Source: Asterias amurensis (taxonomy: Eukaryota > Echinodermata > Asteroidea > Forcipulatida > Asteriidae). Taken from it: DNA of 64,000 nucleotides. Below are positions 1 through 11,440 of the stretch, piece by piece. Location: assembly GCF_032118995.1 (NCBI RefSeq), contig NC_092650.1:20460501-20524500 (forward strand), in the 5' to 3' direction. Both the position numbers and the translations under genes were made by a program. Position 1 is the stretch's first letter, and each line of letters starts with the position of its first letter. The notes beneath the pieces are model-generated. The model saw only the letters and a list, made by a program, of their open reading frames with translations. It ran no database searches and was not told the origin of the DNA.

Positions 1-952
1 GAAATTTTTAAAGTTTTGGTTTTACAATGCGAGAGACAGTCCACCATTAACAGTGCTTGTGCATGCACGACATTGGAGCAACGTCATATGTTTTCACACC
101 TTTCATTGGTTGGTATTTTATTGAATATTCAGAAGCTAGTATGGCGGGCAAAGTAAATCAAAAATATTATTCAATTAGTACTTTACAAATTTAATTACAT
201 TTTTGTCCTAAGGCATTATGGCTACTATATTAGAATCCAGAGATATCATAAGGCATGAAAGTAAAACACCCCACCTCCCTTGATGCACTCACACTTCATA
301 ACAATCCGTTTTCTCCCATTTCAGACCAGTAATGTTTGATTTAAGGAGATAAGAAACCAATCTATGATATTTTCTCTTAAATGTAGACTTAATATTTATT
401 ACACTTATCGGAATTTATAACAGTTATGCAGTAAATAAATAAAAAAAATTGTTGTCATTTTCACTTAAAATATTTTAATATTTTCCCCACATTTGCGCAC
501 CATAGAATCCCAAATAGTAACCACCTCACGTGATCCATCTAGTGACTAAAGCAGAATGAAACTCAATCTAGCAGATAGTAATTTTGTTTTGAACTTTCGA
601 GGTTGGATGATGTTTCTTTGACTCACTTGAATGTTGGCATAATAATGCACTAGTGATTAGTACCAAAAATCAATCATTTTATAAATGTTTGAGCATAACC
701 AATGACAGGAAACTTTATTCTCAGCATGATTAAGCCTGATGAAAATACAGACCGTGAGTAAACTGCATAGCTTCTGTCACCGGTGCAGCTTGCACAATTT
801 CGCGGTAAACGGGAATTAAAGTTGGGGACCGAAAACATATGAGGGTCGATAACGTATGACGCTACGATACTATATTATTTCATATCGAATGAAAAAGTGC
901 TGGCGCCATACGGAAACTTTTCCATTAATTTTCATTCATAAACACCCCAGGG
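1..952. other. AT-rich intergenic sequence, no gene seen
   Basis: No exon-like frame, known repeat or RNA gene is recognised on either strand. Reading frames are short and broken. Confidence 0.5.
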
Positions 953-1016
953 CCCAGACAGTTTCGCTACTCCTATTGGTGGAGAACGCGTCACGTGGGA
1001 GTGTTTAAACGGTTGA
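953..1016 (+). repeat. CAGACAGTTTCGCTA repeat, copy 1
   Basis: A block of about 60 bases (CAGACAGTTTCGCTA, then CCTATTGGTGGAGA, then CGTCA.GTGGG) recurs at 45541 and, in a shorter form, at 45667. It contains an inverted CCAAT box (ATTGG). A TATA-like TTATATAA follows at about 1045. Confidence 0.65.
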
Positions 1017-1305
1017 CAATGGTTGATTGACCAGCTGGAGCTGTTTATATAACCGGCTGGCTTCCGCGTGTCGGGCGCGCGCGTACGCCAATATTATCAT
1101 GCGGAATGCGCAATAATGACACCCTAGCTATTTATTAGTAAAAACAGCACGTAATCTATTTCTTAGCGCGCGCATAATCTATTTCTAAGCGCGCGCGCGT
1201 ACACACATCCCATGCGCATCAAACAGATTCTTCACGTAGTTTTTGAAAAAAATACTTCAATCCTCAAATTTTCAATTGTCATAGATAGTATCTATCTATA
1301 GGATT

Positions 1306-1462
1306 AATAGACCTTATGCACATGACATCATTTCAGTATGGCGCCCTCGCCTTGAGGTCAAAAGGAGGTTGTTCATTGGCCAATCTATGTGCGTTTTGAT
1401 TGTTTCGTCACCGTTGACCTCAAAGATGGCGGCTGGATGAAGTCAATGCATAAGGTCTATTG
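1306..1462. mobile_element. Foldback MITE, termini AATAGACCTTATGCA
   Basis: The left end AATAGACCTTATGCA is exactly matched in inverted form at the right end (TGCATAAGGTCTATT). Length is about 157 bases with no coding capacity. It contains a GATGGCGGC motif near 1425. Structure is that of a non-autonomous DNA transposon; the parent superfamily is not identified. Confidence 0.7.
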
Positions 1463-1485
1463 TATTTTTTTAACGTTTTTTAACA

Positions 1486-1720
1486 AAAAGGTATTTATGA
1501 ATGGGAATAAAAGAGTAGTGACTCGTTCTTAAACGTCCATTTAAAACCTTGCAGGATCGTTGCCATGCGATAAAGGCCCTCACCTTCGACTCGGGTCTTT
1601 ATCACACGGCAACGACCCTGCCGGTTTTAAACTGCCGTTAACTCGGACCTTTAACAACCCTGCCGGTTTTAAACTGCCGTTAAAGAACTCGATGCTACCC
1701 TTTAATTCCCTTATTTTAAA
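1486..1720. mobile_element. Foldback element, family I copy 1
   Basis: Begins with AGGTATTTATGAATGGGAAT, which recurs at 46795 next to another hairpin element. The interior contains inverted blocks around GCAACG/CGTTGC and two direct copies of a block reading CCTGCCGGTTTTAAACTGCC. The right end has a weak inverted match (TTAATTCCCTTA). No coding potential. Confidence 0.55.
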
Positions 1721-2595
1721 AAATGGCTGGCGGACCTCAAGTGTAAGGCTCTTGCCTTAGTAATAAATGCTTGTCTTTTTAGAATTTGATAACTCGTCTG
1801 GTCAGACATTAGCAATCGTCGGCTTTTTTGTCTGTTTATTTAACCGTAATAAAAAAGACAAATTCCCTGGTTTTATCAGTTTATAATTTAATTTTAAGAA
1901 TAAACTAAAGTAAGAAATTTAGTAAACAAAACATCAGACAAATCGGTCGCACTAAATACCGACAACTCACGACCCCTAACGTAATGACAACTCACGACAA
2001 CAAATGTTGAATCACTTTAAAAGAACATTTGAACATAAAGTCAACTGTCAAATATATGTAAAAGAGTCATATGGGTCCTACTACTTCCTTGCCGCCAACT
2101 CGCCGTCAACTCACTTGTGCTGTCAACTCGCTGTCAACTCAATCGCTACTGATATGGATAAGTCTTGACCCAAGTCATTAGCGATCAATTAACACGAAGC
2201 GCAGTACAAACATGTAATACACGAAGCGCAGTACATACATGTAATACACTAAGCGGTACCGATAATCAACGTCTTGGGCTAAGACTATTCCAATTTCCGG
2301 AAAGCGACCTCTGTTGTCCGTGTTGTACAACCTCTGTGAAAAAGCAAGATGGCAGCCGACGCCTTTGCTACTTCGCGATCATTTTTTCAAGAGGACAAAA
2401 CTAATAACTACCGTCAACACACAGGTCAATACAGATGGTACCATTAATAAAAAAATTTCAACACACTTTAAATCGACAAAGAGAGGCATAGAAAATAAAC
2501 ACTGAATTTTAGAAATTACATCACAGGCTTCGGGTCAGTGGTCTAATGTAACATTTTAGCCCTGGGGGTTACGTTTATCGCAACTGGTGTTGCCC

Positions 2596-2684
2596 GGGAT
2601 ATATTATGGGTAAGTTTTTGTACGCCAATATTAAAATAGATGAGATCTCAATTAAAGAAATGTTTCTTAATCTTCTTTCTACAG
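2596..2684 (+). other. Possible 5' UTR intron donor of COX4
   Basis: A GTAAGT donor begins at 2610, and a pyrimidine-rich acceptor (ttcttctttctacag) ends at 2684, 19 bases before the COX4 start codon. Together they would define a short 75-base intron separating a non-coding first exon from the first coding exon. The acceptor is convincing; the donor choice is a guess because other GT sites lie further upstream. Confidence 0.35.
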
Positions 2685-2703
2685 TGTGTTTGTCTCAATA
2701 ACC

Positions 2704-4585
2704 ATGGCTGCCAATATGCTGAGGATCACGAGCAGGCGAGCGATTTCCACTTCATGTCAGCGATCGTCGGGTATAACGGTTTACGCCGACCGACTTGACT
2801 ATCCAGCACCACCATGCCGGTTTGTCACAGAGGCTGACCTGACCTCTGATATGCAAGCTCTGAAAACTAAGGAAGGGGGTGACTGGAAGGAACTCTCGTT
2901 AGACGAAAAAGTAGCTTGTGAGTATACGACTACCCCTGATCCTTTACAATCTTTCCTTAAGAGAGGTTTGCAGTAACTAACACCATGTGAAATCTCTTTT
3001 GAGTAGTGTCAGTTTTGAAAAGAAGCAGTGGTTAACTCATTTCCCCCCCTCAATGTTTTGATAAGTATGCTCTGAATGCTTCAGGTTTTTGCTAGGACTT
3101 CAGAGCAGGGCTTTATTTCATGAAGTGTATGGCATTGCAAAAATGCTGGAATTTCTTTTTGCTGAGCAGAAACGAGTTACCAACCAAAACAGCATGTGAT
3201 GTATTTTGTTTGCAACGGGTTCCCTGCTGAATTATGCTAAGCAGAAAGAATTACTATCACATTTTTCTGCTAGACAACCTTATGAAATTTTGACCACTCT
3301 GGCCTTCTTTCATACATGTAGTTGCTCCTTATATAGCGCTCATATCAGTCATCAGTATTGCTGAAGGTGCTTCAACATTCAGTATTTTTCCTGCAAGGTA
3401 TTGTGGAGCTACAATCTTGAAGTATGAGACCAACAATTCCTTTGCATAGCACCATGCCATGGTCTACAAGGTGCTGTGGTTCAACATGCTGCCAATTTAA
3501 CCAGGAACACTGATACAAGTGGGTTATATTTTTGATAAGTGCACTGGGTTCTTTTACATGAATACACAACACACAGGACCTATGGCTTTATGTACCATGC
3601 GAAGGACGCAGCAAAGTGTCTTGCTTAAGGACACAAGTGTAACGACCGGGACTCGAACCAACTCTCTGCTGAACAGAAACCCCAGAGCTTAAGGCCGTGG
3701 CGCTTACCATAATGATTATATTTCAGCTATTCTTAAATTTTGTTATTATATTTTGTTTGGAAACAGTGTACAGATTGAGCTTCGACAAGAGTTATTCAGA
3801 GATGAGGGCACCTACCGGTGAATGGAAGTATATCGTTGGGGGAGTCTTTGCCGCTTGTGCCGTTGCAATCTTCTTCTATGGTCTCCAAAAGAAATATAGT
3901 AAGTATATGACTGCCTCTGGAAGTAGGCTAATGTTCATGCATAAAATAATACATTGAGCACATGTAAACAATTTGACTGCACATTGTGCATTAATACCAG
4001 CATACTTTCACTGAGGTTACACTTGATTCAGGCAGATGGATTGAGATTCATAATCTATTACAACCACAGATCAAGATCTTGTGACTGCATGTTTACACCA
4101 ATGCTTGATCCAGCTCTGATACCACTTATGATTACAGCAGTCGCACAAAAACCCAAGCAAAACACCCTGCCATTCCTAGCAAAACCGAAAATTGCCACAG
4201 TGAATTGCATTGTCTGATCAACTTTTGCATTAGTAGAACTTGTTCCTGGAATCCACTTTGCCAGATCTGATCCACCCTCCTCAAAAGGTCGATTAAAATT
4301 GCAGGATCTTGAACTGGGTCTGATTCTGCTTTTTTGCATTTGCACCAGCTGTTAATCCACATCGCAGGATAAGATCCAGGTAAACAATAGATAAATGGAT
4401 ATTTGTCTAACTCCTTTACATTCATTATGTTTTCCCCCCCCAATGTAGTAGCCCCACCACTCCCCGAAACAATGTCCAAGGAGTGGCAAGAGGCGGCGGT
4501 GAAGTACAACATCGCTATCCGCAATAACCCAGTCACCGGCATCGCGTCCCAGTACGACTACGAAAAGAACGAATGGAAGAAGTGA
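2704..4585 (+). CDS. COX4: Cytochrome c oxidase subunit 4, mitochondrial (complete, 3 coding exons)
   Basis: Nuclear-encoded subunit of respiratory complex IV in the inner mitochondrial membrane; it stabilises and regulates the catalytic core. Coding exons are 2704-2917, 3767-3898 and 4449-4585, giving 160 aa (human COX4I1 is 169 aa). Both introns are phase 1 (donors GTGAGT and GTAAGT; acceptors ACAG and GTAG), and the joins restore the family's VALYRLSF and KKYIAPPLP contexts. The start has a strong context (ACCATGG). An acceptor at 2684 implies at least one upstream non-coding exon. The N-terminus is rich in Arg and Ser with no early acidic residue, as in a mitochondrial targeting peptide. 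One membrane span lies near residues 95-113 (IVGGVFAACAVAIFF). The C-terminus DYEKNEWKK is a family signature. What is seen: exons, splice sites and motifs. What is inferred: processing of the presequence. Identification is very secure; the isoform (4-1 versus 4-2) cannot be assigned outside vertebrates. Confidence 0.96.
3040..3090 (-). other. Degenerate hammerhead-like motif (third copy)
   Basis: On the - strand this reads CTGAAGC, a short imperfect stem with loop AGCATA, then CAAAAC, then ATTGAG. It is a decayed version of the motif at 57191-57226. It sits in the first COX4 intron. Confidence 0.3.
3322..3706 (-). mobile_element. tRNA-Ser-like SINE, COX4 intron 1
   Basis: On the - strand the head reads TAAGCGCCACGGCCTTAAGC, with B-box GGTTCGAGTCCCGG and ACACTTGTGTCCTTAAGCAA after it; the tail ends GAGCGCTATATAAGGAG. 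Head resembles class II tRNA (Ser/Leu) promoters. About 385 bases. Confidence 0.8.
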
Positions 4586-4927
4586 TGAAGGGACATCCTG
4601 CTACTCTATCCGTCAGGTCATAGTTAAGTTTCAGTTTTAGGTTCTATTAAGTGTGAAGCATGAAGTATTATTATTACTCGGTTGTTATTATTACTACAAA
4701 TTGGAGGAAAAAGAAAAGAATTGAATACAGAAAGTGGAATTGGAAATGGAGTTGTGGGCTGCTGTGTAGAACCTCTTGGTATTGATGTAATTGATATAAA
4801 GCCTGTTTATATTTATGCGTGACTTTGTTGCAAATGTTGGTTCATCTGTTACTCCGCCGAGTCATGACAAAGATCCCGCAAACATGTACAAAGGTGAATG
4901 GCTGTTTTATTGGGAGAAGGTCATCGA

Positions 4928-5125
4928 GGCCCAAATTCAAGGCTCTGCTTACTGCCGAGTTTTGTGCTGACGATCGCCTTTTTCTGTAAACTTTGCTAGC
5001 TGTGTAGCAAACAATGCCTAGTATGTCGAGTATGCACAGACACAAGCATACATTTCTTGCCAACCTGTGAAATATGCTTGGCGTTTATTCTTTTCTTGTG
5101 GAAGCAGAGCCATAAAATTGGGCCC
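4928..5125. mobile_element. Foldback family D (GGCTCTGCTTAC type), copy 1
   Basis: Left GGCCCAAATTCAAGGCTCTG, right AGCAGAGCCATAAAATTGGG. Contains GACGATCGCCTTTTTCTG and AGTATGC blocks also present at 58177. Downstream of COX4. Confidence 0.7.
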
Positions 5126-6910
5126 AGGTTGGGCGTTGTTAACAAATTTACGCATAATTATACACAGGCCATTATAATGTATATACGCATGAACTACAAC
5201 GGAGGACAACAATAACAACTTCTTGTTTTAAAACTTTTGTTGATATATTCTAATTAATTGGATACTTAAAAGTTCTTCTTGATCACAAAACTAAACCGAT
5301 AAATATGTCATTCTTTGTTTTTAAAAAGTAGAGGAATAACACTAGTATAGGCAAATCAAGGTGTGATTTTTAAGTTTGCACTATATTTTGAATGTGTTAA
5401 TTTTGTTTTCAATAAATGCATACTCGGTAGTCAATGCAACAATAACATACAGTTATAGGCACAGTGCGATAATTTTGGATTCCACTCTATGCAGATCGTA
5501 GATTCAAATTGTTGTACCAATAATCCTTTGAATTAATACTGAAATGGTTCTACAAATCAAAAGAAGGTATTTATGTCTGTATGCAGTGTTCATTAAAAGA
5601 TTGAAAGTTTATTCTGGATTCAAGTTGTTCTTGTCTGTACTTGCACTCGGTTAACAACCCAGTGGCCCAGTGGGTTGTTAATGAGAACAGATGTTTTGAC
5701 TGTTCTGTTGCACTCGAAATCTTGTTATGCCCCCCAACGCCAGCAAAGCCAAAGGAGCATAGCGTTTACCTTGTTCTTAGGTGCGTGTGTGTGCGCAATG
5801 TGCCCTTGCATACGTCAACTTATGGGATATGTTTAACAATGGAACAATGCTACCCAATGAGGTTTTCTTTGTTTAAGTTGTACCCTACAGATAATTTCTC
5901 CAGAAAAGGGAGTAATTTAACACTCACATACTGGACCGTAAGGGTGTGTGTGTGTGTGCAATCAATGTGCTTGGCCTATCAAATCCAAATTTGGTGTGTA
6001 GATTCGTCCAGATTCGTGTAGAAGCCTTTGTACTGACCCCTGATGTCACATGTTCATGTCATTGAGCTAAAACATGAGAAATGTGGTCCGGGCGAGAATT
6101 CAAGAAGGACCTGGCATATTAAGGTGTGTCGATTGGTCTTGGGATCCCCAGAATGCCTATAGATTCCTTGCATGTTTGATGTCAAAAGCCCATAGAAATG
6201 GAACAGAGAATGCTGAGTTTTCATTGGTCAATGTTTTATGACGTCTACTGTATGGTAAAGAAAAAAGGCGTTCTCACATCGATAAAAGTGGTCTCGCAAC
6301 GAAATCGCACGCACATTGTTGCACTCGGCGTTCTCCGGGTTCAAACCCAAACAGCACTCTCACTGAGGTAAAAGTAAGACCCTTTTATTGGCTGAAACTT
6401 GTGCATGCACAGCGCTTACATGCTCACACTTTTCAATTTTTCCACTTATCCCCCTCAATGATGGGAACCAATGTAAGGGTTCTATCGTTTTTGGACCCCC
6501 TAGGTCAATGTTAAAGTCATTACAGCTTTAACGAGAGAAACGTTCAAGGTGCTTGTTCCCAATGATAAGTCAAAGTAAATACGGGTGGAGCCTCATCTAT
6601 ATGGGTCATAAAAAAATATTGCATGGTTAGCAGTGCTTTTAAATGGCGCCGAGACAAATGATTTGCCGAGACAAATGATATGGCGTCCCTATTTTAGAAA
6701 GTGTCCCACTGATTAAATTAGATTAATTTATTCCATCTCAGACCAACCAACAAAACCGAGAGTCGATCATTCATGATTTATAGGTTACTTTTATTCTTAC
6801 AATAAGATTCGAGTATTATGTACATCACAGAAACGACTTGAATTGGGGATTTTAGGGACACTAGGTGGGAGCAGACTCACCAGGGTAATCCATTGCTCTA
6901 ATGGAGCGTC
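5126..6910. other. Intergenic sequence after COX4
   Basis: Holds an AATAAA at 5411, a short GT microsatellite at 5944-5959, and low-complexity AT-rich DNA. A possible COX4 poly(A) region is nearer (about 4795-4820), but without a canonical AATAAA. The long open frame at 5641-6021 has no recognisable content. Confidence 0.5.
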
Positions 6911-7296
6911 TTAAAGGCAATGGACACTATTGGTAAATACTCAAAATATTTAGTAGCATAAAACCTTACTTGGTAACGAGTAATGGAGGAAGTTTGGTAG
7001 TATAAAATATTGTGCGAAACGACTCCCTCTTAAGTGGAGTAGTTTTCAAGAAAGAAGTAATTTTCCACGAATTTTATTTCGAGACCTCAGATTTAGAATT
7101 TGAGGTCTCGAAATCAAGCATCTGAACACACAGAACTTCGTGTGACGAGGGTATTTTTTCTTTCATTATTATCTCGCAATTTCGACGACCAATTGAGCTT
7201 AAATTTTCACAGGTTTGTTATTTTATGCATATGTCGAGATGCAGCAAGTGAGAAGACTGGTCTTTGACAATTACCAATAGTGTCTATTGTCTTTAA
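6911..7296. mobile_element. MITE family A, copy 1 (full)
   Basis: About 385 bases. Left end TTAAAGGCA.TGGACACTAT and right end ATAGTGTCTATTGTCTTTAA are inverted repeats (core CACTATTGGTAA). A palindrome near the middle (GACCTCAGATTTAGAATTTG and its inverse) is shared by all copies. No coding sequence. Confidence 0.85.
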
Positions 7297-8285
7297 GACA
7301 TATAGAGCTGTGTCCGTTTCAAAATGCCCTTGCCCATAATATTCTCATGTTCTAGAAGTTCAGACAATGTTGCAATCGTGCAGAACGATCCAGGTGTCAA
7401 CTTGATTGCAGAGGTATAGGTACAGTGCACCCCACTAAATAAACTCACATAGCATACAGTACAAAATGCTAATACAAATACTTGGAATTATCCCTTGACC
7501 CCTCAATTGTTATCCGCTGCCCAATTTCATATGAGGAATCCCGGGGTATGTCAAGTTACTCTCCCCCATAGTGCCTACACTTGTGTACTTATTCCAAATG
7601 TCCAAAGACTACATTAAAGATCTGTTTTTTTTTTTTAGCCAAACCCACTGCCCCAGCTATTCATTCAGACCACAGGTTTTTTGTATGGTAAATAAAAATC
7701 ACACAAACTCTTGTTATTTACACATATACATGTATTCAACAAAATAAAATGTCAGTAATAGCACTGACTGTGTACAATTTGTTTATATATTAACAGATTT
7801 CCGTAATGAATACGAAGGAAGTCTTTAAATATGATTTTAATTCCCTCAAACATGACCATGTTTTGACCGATCCTTTTGAGTATTCGGATATCAAACAACA
7901 TCATCTAAAACCAAAACTCTTTCCATGATATAATAGACCTCTGGTTGGATATAATGTTTCCGGACTTTCCGCCCACAGGTCAAAAGAAGTTACCACAGTA
8001 GTACAAATCTGTAGCTGTTGGAAGTACTGCATTTTGGAGCTTGTTGGTCAACAATGTCCAACTGGAAGTAGAAGGTTCACATTCTGGTTGTGTCGATCCG
8101 CCAAGCATTTATATCGGAAGCCACTCTTGTGTTGGAATATCAAGAACTACATCCATGTCTGGTGTGCATCTGAGTAAATTAAGACATTTGCATCAAGTTT
8201 TGAACTACAAGTTATTAATAATAAACTATGTTTACAAAGCGCCTCAAATCCAAGGCGCTGTACAAATTAAGACCCCACAGATTTT

Positions 8286-8722
8286 AGGTTGAACAAAGAA
8301 AAATTGACTAGAGAGGGATTAAACCAGTGACCACCACATAATAAGCCTTTTTGAGGTATGGCGGACATACAATGTTTTACGTGTGCGCCCCAAACGGGAG
8401 CAACTCATAGATATAGAATATAATACCTAGATCGGCCACGCATACATACACGCCATAAGCCGAAGTAGTGTTGTATCATTGTGTAAGCCATATCTCACAA
8501 AGGCTTATTAGAGTGCTGGTACACTCCAACTGAGCTATCTACCTAGCCAAATGTTAGCAGTCTCCCTATTTTGTCAATATCTTTGGTTCAGTCAGAAGCT
8601 ATATAACTGTTAAGTTATGGTAGCCAGTGATCCCACCCAAGTTTTTGATACAACATGGGAAGTGGCAGAAGAGGGATCACCTGAAGGGGATGCGCCTTGT
8701 GTTTTAGATATCAAATAAAAAA
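8286..8722 (-). mobile_element. Second SINE type with class I tRNA-like head, split by a MITE
   Basis: - strand head GGTAGATAGCTCAGTTGGAG (A box) and, beyond the MITE insertion, ACTGGTTTAATCCC (B box), then TCAATTTTTCTTTGTTCAAC. Same family as 50310. Confidence 0.65.
8338..8511. mobile_element. Foldback MITE inserted in a tRNA-like SINE
   Basis: Left AATAAGCCTTTTTGAGGTAT and right TATCTCACAAAGGCTTATT are imperfect inverse copies with GGACATACAATG inside. The flanking sequence on both sides belongs to one tRNA-like SINE, which the element splits. Confidence 0.7.
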
Positions 8723-8797
8723 CTACAAGGGTAACTGACTGTTTAAATTTTGAAAACGATTTGAGGTTATTTTAAAGTTCGATAACAAACTTGGTAC

Positions 8798-11364
8798 TTA
8801 CTTGGTTGTTTCCTTGAATAAATGTGGGAACATAACGTGACGTGGGTTGGTCTTGGGATCGTGCTGCATTTCCTTCACCTCCACCGTCAGCTCCTTATTT
8901 GTCAGAACTAGTTCTTCAAGGAGGCGTGCGTGTTCTTCAATCTCCTGCAAAGTGAGGATAGGTTTCACATTGGATTCAAAGTTCTGAGTTAGAAGGGCCC
9001 CTCGGGGATTGCCCTTAACTTTTTTTACTAACTGGCCAGCAGCACAAGTTCGCTTGTTACTTCACCAGTTGGTCAGCTTTTTCACGAGTCTATAATTAAT
9101 TCAAACTCAATAGGGATGCTTTTCAACACTGAACTAGCCATTTGGCGAGAATTCCAACCGGTCCTTTGCCCTTTGAACTGGCATTTGACCAGCGGACCAT
9201 TTTTAGGGTCAGCATTTTCTTAAGTCCATATTTGAAACTCGATAAGGATGCTTTTCAACACTGAACTAGCCAATTGGTGAGAATGCCAACCGGTTCTTTT
9301 GCCTCTTACTTGGCATTCGGCCTGGGGACCATTTTTAGGGGCGAACGTTGCCCCTTAGTTCGACCATTCAAAACCGCTGTCATAGTTGTCATTTGTCACA
9401 GCAAAGGTACAGGGTACATCTGGCAATAGACCTATCCATTAAGCCCCGCCCCATTACGTATTGACCAATCACAACCCATTGCGCAACCAAAAGTCAGACA
9501 ATTAAGGTCCGACATGCGTGCGCGTATGCTTGGCCCACGCAGCACAGCTCACGTGTTCTTTCTCACACGTGCGCCGTGGGTGGAGCCTAATGGATTGGTC
9601 TATTGCTATGGGTGCTGTGTGTTATTTTGAGGCCTGTCCTTACCAACAGCTTTATTCGTAGCCCTCATTTTGGATTGAGCCTTACCTTTCTCATGACAAT
9701 ATTCTGCATGGCCATTTCCTTTAGGCTGCTGTGCATAGAGTCTATAGCATTATCTGTAACTGTAGCTTTGATGTCATGAAGTCTCTCCGCACTGTCCTCT
9801 TGATATTTCTCTTTCTCTATCGCTGTTATACTCACAAGCTCAGTAATCTCCTCCTGCAACACAAAACCAGGTTCATTGTTTAAAAATGGATGCCTTCTTG
9901 GTCATCCTGGATGGATGTGATCCCCCAAGTTAGAAATCTGAAAGCGGTGCCAGGAAAGCAATCTTTCTTCACATGTGTACCATGCCCGATATGAGGGCAA
10001 AGAGAACTCCCTAATGTAGCCATACTGTACCTCTTGTACCGAAGTAACCCCCCCCCCCCCATTTCCCAATTCATCTCCTAACCTTTCTTTATATCTGGAG
10101 GAAAAAAAGTTTGGAATACGCATACAAAATATTGTATACATATCACTTAAGCCACAATGTAAGCTGAGATAATCTTGAGATTATCAACAATCACTTCAGA
10201 AGCCTGACTTATTGTGGTTATATCTACAACTGTACATCACTATTACTGTCAATTTTGGACAATCAGACAACTGTAACAGTCAAGTTGAAACCGGTTCCAA
10301 GCACAGTTGATACGCATCTAAGACCATGGCAATCTCCAAGAAGAAATTGGGTGGTGGGGGGGGGGGAATCAGAAGACAGTGTTTGGAAATACACTCATGC
10401 TACCCAAGTGGTCGAATAGCATGCACTGCAGTTGGTTGCCTCTAAGTTGCCTCGTGTTTCAAGGACATAAAGTTGGGCCGAAACAAATACATCAACCATG
10501 TCAACATGGTCTGCGCAGCTGCAGACAAACTCTTACCTCATACTCGGCAGTAAGATACTGAATTTGTTTCTGGAGTTCAGCAATCTTCATGGCCCTAACC
10601 GGATACTCTTTGTCTTTATAGCTTGTCAAAACCGAAAGCTCCGTCTGTCTTTCTTTCAGCCTGTCATCTAAGACGCCAACTTGCTTCTCAAGAACTATTG
10701 AAACAAAATAAAACAATTCAATTCAATAAATTTGTATTAGATCCCAAAAGGGTAATTCATTAAATGCTTGCATACAGTAAACACACTACAGGCATGATAT
10801 TTAGTTCTTGGAAAACAAAAATAGGAATATTTTATTGAGTACAAGGCCTAACCTATATTTACATCATGGTATAAGTTTTTATAGTCTTATATCAGGCTGT
10901 TTGATAGCAATTTTGAGCCACTAAATCAGAAATCTGACTTAAAGACACTGGACACTATTGGTTATTGTCAAACACCAGTCTTCTCACTTGGTGTATCTCA
11001 ACATATGCATAAAAAAACAGACCTGTGGAAATTTGAGCTCAATTGGTCATCAAAGTTGCAAGATAATAATGAAAGAAAAAAACACCCTTGTTACACGAAG
11101 TTGCTTTCTGATGCTTGATTTCAATTCTAAATTTGAGGTCTCGAAATCAAGTTCGAGGAAAATTACGTTACATCAGAGGGAGCCGCTTCTCACAATGTTT
11201 TATACTATCAACCTCTCCCCATTGCTCCTTACCAAGTAAGGTTTTATGCTAATAATTATTTTGAGTAATTACCAATAGTGTCCACTGGCTTTAAGCAGGA
11301 AGAATATCATGCCTTTTGAACTATTTAAAACAGTAGAACTATATCAGATTTGAATTTGGAAGTT

Positions 11365-11440
<76 letters not shown>

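Noticed and set aside
2350..2450. ATGGCAGCCGACGCC as the start of another gene or alternative COX4 exon
   Set aside because: The frame closes after about 32 codons without a donor that fits, and the peptide is not recognisable.
2918..2976. Read-through extension of COX4 exon 1 (ending SFLKRGLQ)
   Set aside because: A GTGAGT donor at 2918 and the exact family join VALYRLSF show that this is intron.
7905..7990. Extra 3' exon of the C20orf96-like gene (frame reading KHYIQPEVYYIMERVLVLDD)
   Set aside because: The splice phase from the 8802 donor does not fit any acceptor giving this frame, and the acceptor area has no pyrimidine tract.
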